Shown one piece after another: positions 6,327 to 9,779 of a stretch of DNA of 9,779 nucleotides (position 1 is its first letter; each line of letters begins with the position of its first letter). This stretch comes from DYGX01 sp035325905 (GTDB lineage Bacteria > Chloroflexota > Anaerolineae > Aggregatilineales > Aggregatilineaceae), in NCBI GenBank assembly GCA_035325905.1, contig DAOKYY010000111.1, positions 1-9,779 of the forward strand. Reading direction: 5' to 3'. The translations under genes were made by a program, and so were the position numbers. Below the pieces are notes generated by a model, which saw only the letters and a list, made by a program, of their open reading frames with translations, had not been told where the DNA came from and did no database searches.

Positions 6327-7589
6327 ATGAGGCGCGCACCCTTCACGCAAGTTACACGCAGCCTGATCACGCTCAGCGCCCTGGGCGCGCTGCTGATTAC
6401 GCTGTTTGTCGCGGGCTACACGCTCGGCGCGTCGGACCGCACCCCGGTCAGCGCGCAGAACGCCGAACAACCCGAAGAGACCGAGACGCTGTTCGAGCCG
6501 TTCTGGGAAACCTGGGCGCTGCTGCACGAGAATTACGTCGATCCGCTGGACGACGAGGCCCTGATGGAAGCCGCGCTGCGCGGGATGCTCAGCTCGCTCG
6601 GCGACGAGAACACCGATTATATGGACCCGGAGACCTTCGCGCGGGTTAACGAATCGATGGGCGGCTCGTATGAGGGCATCGGCGCGACTGTCCGCCTGAA
6701 CGAAGCGTTCGGCGGGCTGGAGCTGGTCTCGATTATGGCTGGCTCACCGGCGGAGGCCGCCGGTCTGCGCCCCGGCGACACGATTGTCGAAGTGGACGGC
6801 GAGGATGTCACCCGCCAGGGGCAGAACGAGATCATCGCCCAGGTGCGCGGCCCGGCCGGAACCGTAGTCCGGCTCGGCATCCGGCGCTCTGGCACGGCGG
6901 AGATTCTGCGCTTCGACGTTACGCGCGACCGGATCAAAATCTCCAGCGTGACCTCGGAAGTGCTGGACGGTAATATCGGCTACGTCCGCCTCAACCAGTT
7001 CGAGTTCAGCACGGGGCAGGCGATGCGCGAGGCGATTGAAGCGATGGGCGGCGATGCGCTCAACGGCCTGATTCTCGACGTGCGCGCCAACCCCGGCGGC
7101 TACCTGACGACCGCGATCGATGTCGCCAGCGCGTTTATCGAGAGCGGGCCGGTCGTGATCGAGCGCGCGCCGGATCGCGAGTATGTCCACGAGGCGCTCG
7201 GCAACGCGATCGCGACCCACGTCCCGATGGTCGTGCTGGTGGACGAGGGCAGCGCCAGCGCGTCGGAGCTGATCGCCGGGGCGCTGCAAGACCGGGGCCG
7301 CGCGACGATTATCGGCATGCCGACTTTCGGCAAAGGCTCGGTCCAGGTCTGGCGCGAGCTGTCCAACGGCGGCGGCGTGCGGATCACGATCTCGCGCTGG
7401 TACACGCCGGACGGGCGCTCGGTCAGCGATGTGGGCATCACGCCCGATGTCGAGGTAGCGTTCGACCCGGTGCGCGGCCTTGAGGACGACTCGCAGATCG
7501 AAGCCGCGATCGATTTCCTGACGGAGCCGCGCGCGCCGCGCGTCGACGCGCCAGCCGCGCCGGTGCCGTCGGCCACACCGGTGTCTTGA
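6327..7589 (+). CDS. S41 family C-terminal processing (Ctp/Prc-type) serine protease
   Basis: This exported or membrane-anchored protease cuts proteins near their C termini outside the cytoplasm. It has 420 residues. A positively charged N-terminus leads to one hydrophobic segment (about 13-34), a signal anchor or signal peptide, followed by a low-complexity acidic linker. The N-terminal helical part (55-110) precedes a PDZ domain (about 115-200: EGIGATV, then AEAAGLRPGDTIVEVDG). The peptidase domain has the Ser/Lys/Gln set: S311 in GSASASE, K336 in TFGKGSVQ and Q340, with the 25-residue Ser-Lys spacing of CtpB and Prc. VRANPGGYL (252-260) is also typical. The C-terminus is a short Pro/Ala-rich tail. 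GGAG lies 8 nt before the ATG. It has its own probable promoter and may be co-transcribed with the next two genes. The natural substrate cannot be inferred. Confidence 0.94.
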   Translation: MRRAPFTQVTRSLITLSALGALLITLFVAGYTLGASDRTPVSAQNAEQPEETETLFEPFWETWALLHENYVDPLDDEALMEAALRGMLSSLGDENTDYMDPETFARVNESMGGSYEGIGATVRLNEAFGGLELVSIMAGSPAEAAGLRPGDTIVEVDGEDVTRQGQNEIIAQVRGPAGTVVRLGIRRSGTAEILRFDVTRDRIKISSVTSEVLDGNIGYVRLNQFEFSTGQAMREAIEAMGGDALNGLILDVRANPGGYLTTAIDVASAFIESGPVVIERAPDREYVHEALGNAIATHVPMVVLVDEGSASASELIAGALQDRGRATIIGMPTFGKGSVQVWRELSNGGGVRITISRWYTPDGRSVSDVGITPDVEVAFDPVRGLEDDSQIEAAIDFLTEPRAPRVDAPAAPVPSATPVS

Positions 7590-7684
7590 TCGGACAGGGG
7601 GCGGGGGTGGTCGCGCGTCGCTGACGGCTCGCCGCGTGCTTGTTGTATCCGCCGGGTTCTGGCTCGTCGCCAAAGGAGACGTGC
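7590..7684 (+). other. Spacer between S41 protease and zinc peptidase genes
   Basis: These 95 nt show no terminator and no convincing promoter, so read-through from the S41 gene is likely. The stretch begins with two G5 runs separated by one C and ends with a strong AAAGGAG ribosome site 6 nt before the next ATG. Confidence 0.4.
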
Positions 7685-8380
7685 ATGTTCTTCGATCCCA
7701 ACTATATCCTGTTCGTCATGCTGCCTACGCTCATCATCTCCGGCCTGGCGCAAGCCGCCGTGCGCGGCGCTTACCAGAAGTGGGGAAACATCCGCAACAG
7801 CCAGGGCGTGAACGGACAGCAGACCGCGCAGCTTTTGATCCGCAGCGGCAACGTCCAGCCGGTCGGGCTGGAAGTCACCGGCGGCCAGCTCACCGACCAC
7901 TACGACCCCGGCAAAGGGGTCGTGCGTATGTCGCAGGGCGTCGCCATGCAGCCCTCGGTCGCGTCGATGGCCGTCGCCGCGCACGAGCTGGGGCATGTTC
8001 AGCAGCACCAGCAGAGCAGCGCGCTGATGAGCCTGCGCTCGATGCTGGTGCCCAGCGCGCAGTTCGGCCCGTCGATTGGCATCCTACTGATCATCCTCGG
8101 CCTGATGTTCAACGCCACCGGCCTGGCGACGATCGGGCTGGTGCTGTTCGCGGGGGCGGCGCTGTTCACCATCGTCACGCTGCCGGTCGAGCTGGACGCC
8201 AGCCGCCGCGCGATGAAGATGCTGGAACAAACGGGGCTGCTCGCCACCGAGCAGGACCGCGACGGCGCTAAGGCCGTGCTGCGCGCCGCGGCCTTCACCT
8301 ACGTCGCCGCCGTCGCGACGTCGATCCTGACGCTGCTGTATTATGCGATGCTGGTCTTCGGCGGGCGCAACCGCGACTGA
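7685..8380 (+). CDS. YugP-type membrane zinc metallopeptidase (Zn_peptidase_2 family)
   Basis: This is a membrane-embedded zinc protease of the family named for Bacillus subtilis YugP; biological substrates of the family are poorly known. It has 231 residues, the usual length. The N-terminal MFFDPNYILF block is characteristic. HELGH (H100, E101, H104) is the zinc site with its catalytic glutamate, and ELDASRRA (169-176) downstream supplies the likely third ligand (E169 or D171). Hydrophobic segments lie near 8-22, 130-147, 149-168 and 203-224. I chose the ATG at 7685 because AAAGGAG lies 6 nt before it; an upstream in-frame ATG at 7640 adds 15 residues that do not match the family start. The stop is 11 nt before the beta-type CoA-transferase gene, implying co-transcription. 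All key residues appear intact. Confidence 0.93.
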   Translation: MFFDPNYILFVMLPTLIISGLAQAAVRGAYQKWGNIRNSQGVNGQQTAQLLIRSGNVQPVGLEVTGGQLTDHYDPGKGVVRMSQGVAMQPSVASMAVAAHELGHVQQHQQSSALMSLRSMLVPSAQFGPSIGILLIILGLMFNATGLATIGLVLFAGAALFTIVTLPVELDASRRAMKMLEQTGLLATEQDRDGAKAVLRAAAFTYVAAVATSILTLLYYAMLVFGGRNRD

Positions 8381-8391
8381 CCGCGCCGGTG

Positions 8392-9231
8392 ATGTCTCGC
8401 GACACCGCCGCCCGGCCCGGCGATCTGTACACCGTTGACGAGCTGCTCGCCGTCTGCATCGCCCGGCAGGTGAGCGATGGCGAGCTGCTGGCGCACGGGC
8501 TGGCGACGCCGCTGGTGGCGGCGGGCTACATCCTCGCCAAGCGCACCCACGCGCCGGGCGCGGTGTTCGCCTCGGCCATCGGGCAGGGAATCGTGCAGGA
8601 CTGGGCGCCGCTCGGCCTGGCATCCGCCGAGGAGCTATGGCTGGGGAAGGCGCTCGCCTGCGCCAGTTTCGTGACCATCGCCGCCGACCTGCTGCACACC
8701 TACGCGCCGAAAGAGTTTTTCCGCCCGGCGCAGGTCGACGCCGCAGGCAATACCAACAACCTCGCGATTGGGCGCGACCACGCGCGCCCGCGCCTGCGTC
8801 TGCCCGGCTCCGGCGGCGTGCCGGACGTGAGCGTTTTCTCCGAGCGCATCTATCTCTACGTTCCGCGCCACTCGCGCGCGATCTTCGTGCCGCGCGTCGA
8901 TTGGGTCAGCGGTCTGGGGCACGATCCGGCGCGCCGCCGGGGTCACGGCCCGCGCTATCTCGTCAGCGACCTGGGCCAGTTTGACTGGGTGGAGGGGCGG
9001 ATGCGCCTGGCGACGCTCCACCCCGGTGTCACAATCGAGCAGGCGCAGGCGAGGACCGGCTTCGCGCTGGCAGTCGCGCCTGATCTGCGCGAAACGCCGC
9101 CGCCCACCGACGAAGACCTGCGCCTGTTGCGCGAGGAAATTGACCCGCTCGGCGTGCGCCGGCTAGAGACGCTGGCCGGGGCGGCGCGGCGCGCGCACCT
9201 GCGGGACATTCTGAGCAAAGAACAGCCGTAA
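8392..9231 (+). CDS. Class I CoA-transferase family, beta-type subunit lacking the catalytic Glu
   Basis: This 279-residue protein belongs to the CoA-transferase beta-subunit family (GctB/IpdB-like). It has YTVDELLAVCIARQVSDGEL (13-32), ATPLVAAGYILAKRTHAPG (38-56), FFRPAQVDAAGNTNN (109-123), GSGGVPDVSVFS (139-150) and LHPGVTIEQAQARTGF (209-224), all in family order. Canonical members carry a nucleophilic glutamate in an ESG-type motif just after the THAP block. Here the segment reads VFASAIGQG and alanine (about A62) occupies that position, so ordinary glutamyl-CoA transfer chemistry from this subunit is unlikely. The alpha-type partner lies upstream at 5322-6140, across two proteases. I chose ATG at 8392 (GTG at 8389 is adjacent). 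No clear ribosome site is seen, so translation may be coupled to the zinc peptidase 11 nt upstream. It may act as a hydrolase or lyase-like subunit, or as a structural partner. Confidence 0.85.
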   Translation: MSRDTAARPGDLYTVDELLAVCIARQVSDGELLAHGLATPLVAAGYILAKRTHAPGAVFASAIGQGIVQDWAPLGLASAEELWLGKALACASFVTIAADLLHTYAPKEFFRPAQVDAAGNTNNLAIGRDHARPRLRLPGSGGVPDVSVFSERIYLYVPRHSRAIFVPRVDWVSGLGHDPARRRGHGPRYLVSDLGQFDWVEGRMRLATLHPGVTIEQAQARTGFALAVAPDLRETPPPTDEDLRLLREEIDPLGVRRLETLAGAARRAHLRDILSKEQP

Positions 9232-9257
9232 AGCAGCGAAGAACAGCTAAGGCCAGC

Positions 9258-9290
9258 AAAAACTCAGCCAGGAACCGCTTGCCCTGGCTG
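9258..9290 (-). terminator. Rho-independent terminator for the VOC gene
   Basis: CAGCCAGG (9265-9272) and CCTGGCTG (9283-9290) form an 8-bp stem around a 10-nt loop. Reading the minus strand, five T residues (9262-9258) follow the stem after two bases, so it serves the VOC gene. On the plus strand no T-run follows, so it would stop the beta-type gene transcript poorly if at all. Confidence 0.7.
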
Positions 9291-9313
9291 CCTCTCGCCG
9301 CTTTATCGCCGCT

Positions 9314-9333
9314 GTTAGCTGTCGTTAGCTGTC
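9314..9333. repeat. Tandem 10-bp direct repeat over the VOC stop codon
   Basis: GTTAGCTGTC occurs twice back to back (9314-9323 and 9324-9333). The second copy contains the last codons and the TAA stop of the VOC gene; the first lies just beyond it. It looks like a small slippage duplication without an obvious role. Confidence 0.6.
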
Positions 9334-9744
9334 TTCCACTTTGTCCAGCACCGTGAACAGCGTGAGCTGCATCCCGTCCGGCGCGCGCAGCCGGATGTTC
9401 AGGTGCCGCCAGGGCGTGACGACCGGCCCGCCGATGCGCTCCGCGCCGCCCTCGACCAGCGTCTTGGCGGTCGCTTCGGAGTCAGCAACTTCGAGCGCGA
9501 GCCGCACCGGCCCGGAGACGCCCGTCTCGCCAACCTCGACCCGGTCCACTAGCTCGGTCTGATCGGTCGATAGCAGCTCCAGCGTGGCGTGGCCCGCGTC
9601 GAGGATCGCGCCGCGCCCGGTCGGGTTGTCCCACGCCTGGATCACCGGCAGTCCGAACACGTCCCGGTAGAAGCGCAGGAGTTCGTCGTAGTTCTCGACG
9701 GTGAGCGCGAGGCGCAGCTCGCGGATGGGGGTTTCGTGCGGCAT
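9325..9744 (-). CDS. VOC superfamily (glyoxalase/bleomycin-resistance fold) protein
   Basis: This is a small 139-residue cytoplasmic protein with two beta-alpha-beta-beta-beta halves. The first is RLALTVENYDELLRFYRDVF (11-30) through ATLELL (53-58); the second is RLALEVADSEATAKTLVEGG (81-100) through MQLTLF (125-130). FYRDVFGLP is the classic VOC block. In metal-dependent members the ligands are His, Glu, His and Glu at the strand positions that here read R11, E56, R81 and Q126, so three of four appear replaced. It therefore probably does not bind metal in the glyoxalase I manner. It may bind a small molecule or have another VOC activity; function is unassigned. AAAGGAG lies 6 nt before the ATG, a strong ribosome site. 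Its promoter lies beyond the window. It converges on the beta-type gene. Confidence 0.88.
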   Translation of the reverse strand: MPHETPIRELRLALTVENYDELLRFYRDVFGLPVIQAWDNPTGRGAILDAGHATLELLSTDQTELVDRVEVGETGVSGPVRLALEVADSEATAKTLVEGGAERIGGPVVTPWRHLNIRLRAPDGMQLTLFTVLDKVEDS

Positions 9745-9779
9745 GGCTGGCTCCTTTCACCGGCCCGTAATCCGGGCGC

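Noticed and set aside
7594..7610. G-quadruplex candidate after the S41 gene
   Set aside because: Only two G5 runs and one G2 are present; the four-tract rule is not met.
6744..8008. Long overlapping minus-strand frames opposite the S41 and zinc peptidase genes
   Set aside because: They have no domain signature or ribosome site, and the plus-strand frames carry complete protease motifs.
1..9779. CRISPR arrays, tRNA or rRNA genes, insertion sequences, phage or defence genes
   Set aside because: I looked for them and saw no repeat-spacer pattern, cloverleaf, transposase motif or integrase in the window.

Overview
The window is GC-rich bacterial chromosome (AT-rich only at promoters). It carries a complete-looking succinate dehydrogenase operon, a citrate synthase and a small cluster of CoA-transferase-like and protease genes. 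Protein style and an inverted repeat beginning GAACCTCACCCCC suggest Chloroflexota, perhaps the Anaerolineae side. That assignment is an impression from sequence reading and has not been tested by a search.

Layout. Positions 1-3680 (minus strand) hold sdhCD-sdhA-sdhB, read right to left, with sdhB running off the left edge. The two membrane anchor subunits, normally SdhC and SdhD, are one continuous 330-residue protein. Positions 3681-4069 are a divergent control region: a sigma70-type promoter facing the sdh operon and a strong extended -10 promoter facing gltA, the latter overlaid by a perfect 15-bp dyad. gltA (4070-5221) ends at a strong bipartite terminator.

Positions 5322-9231 (plus strand) hold four genes: a class I CoA-transferase alpha-type subunit, an exported S41 (Ctp-type) protease, a YugP-type membrane zinc peptidase, and a CoA-transferase beta-type subunit. 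The alpha and beta subunits, which are normally adjacent, are separated by about 2.25 kb containing the two proteases. The beta subunit lacks the glutamate that class I CoA-transferases use as nucleophile. A hairpin after alpha and a promoter before the S41 gene suggest two transcription units, with beta grouped with the proteases rather than with alpha. This split, non-canonical CoA-transferase-like pair is the most unusual thing in the window.

Positions 9258-9744 (minus strand) hold a small VOC/glyoxalase-fold protein with its own terminator, convergent with the beta gene.

How the genes work together: succinate dehydrogenase (complex II) and citrate synthase are core TCA-cycle steps and sit head to head. 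The CoA-transferase-like pair may act on acyl-CoA substrates feeding that metabolism, but its substrate cannot be read from the sequence. The proteases look like envelope quality-control or processing enzymes with no obvious metabolic link.
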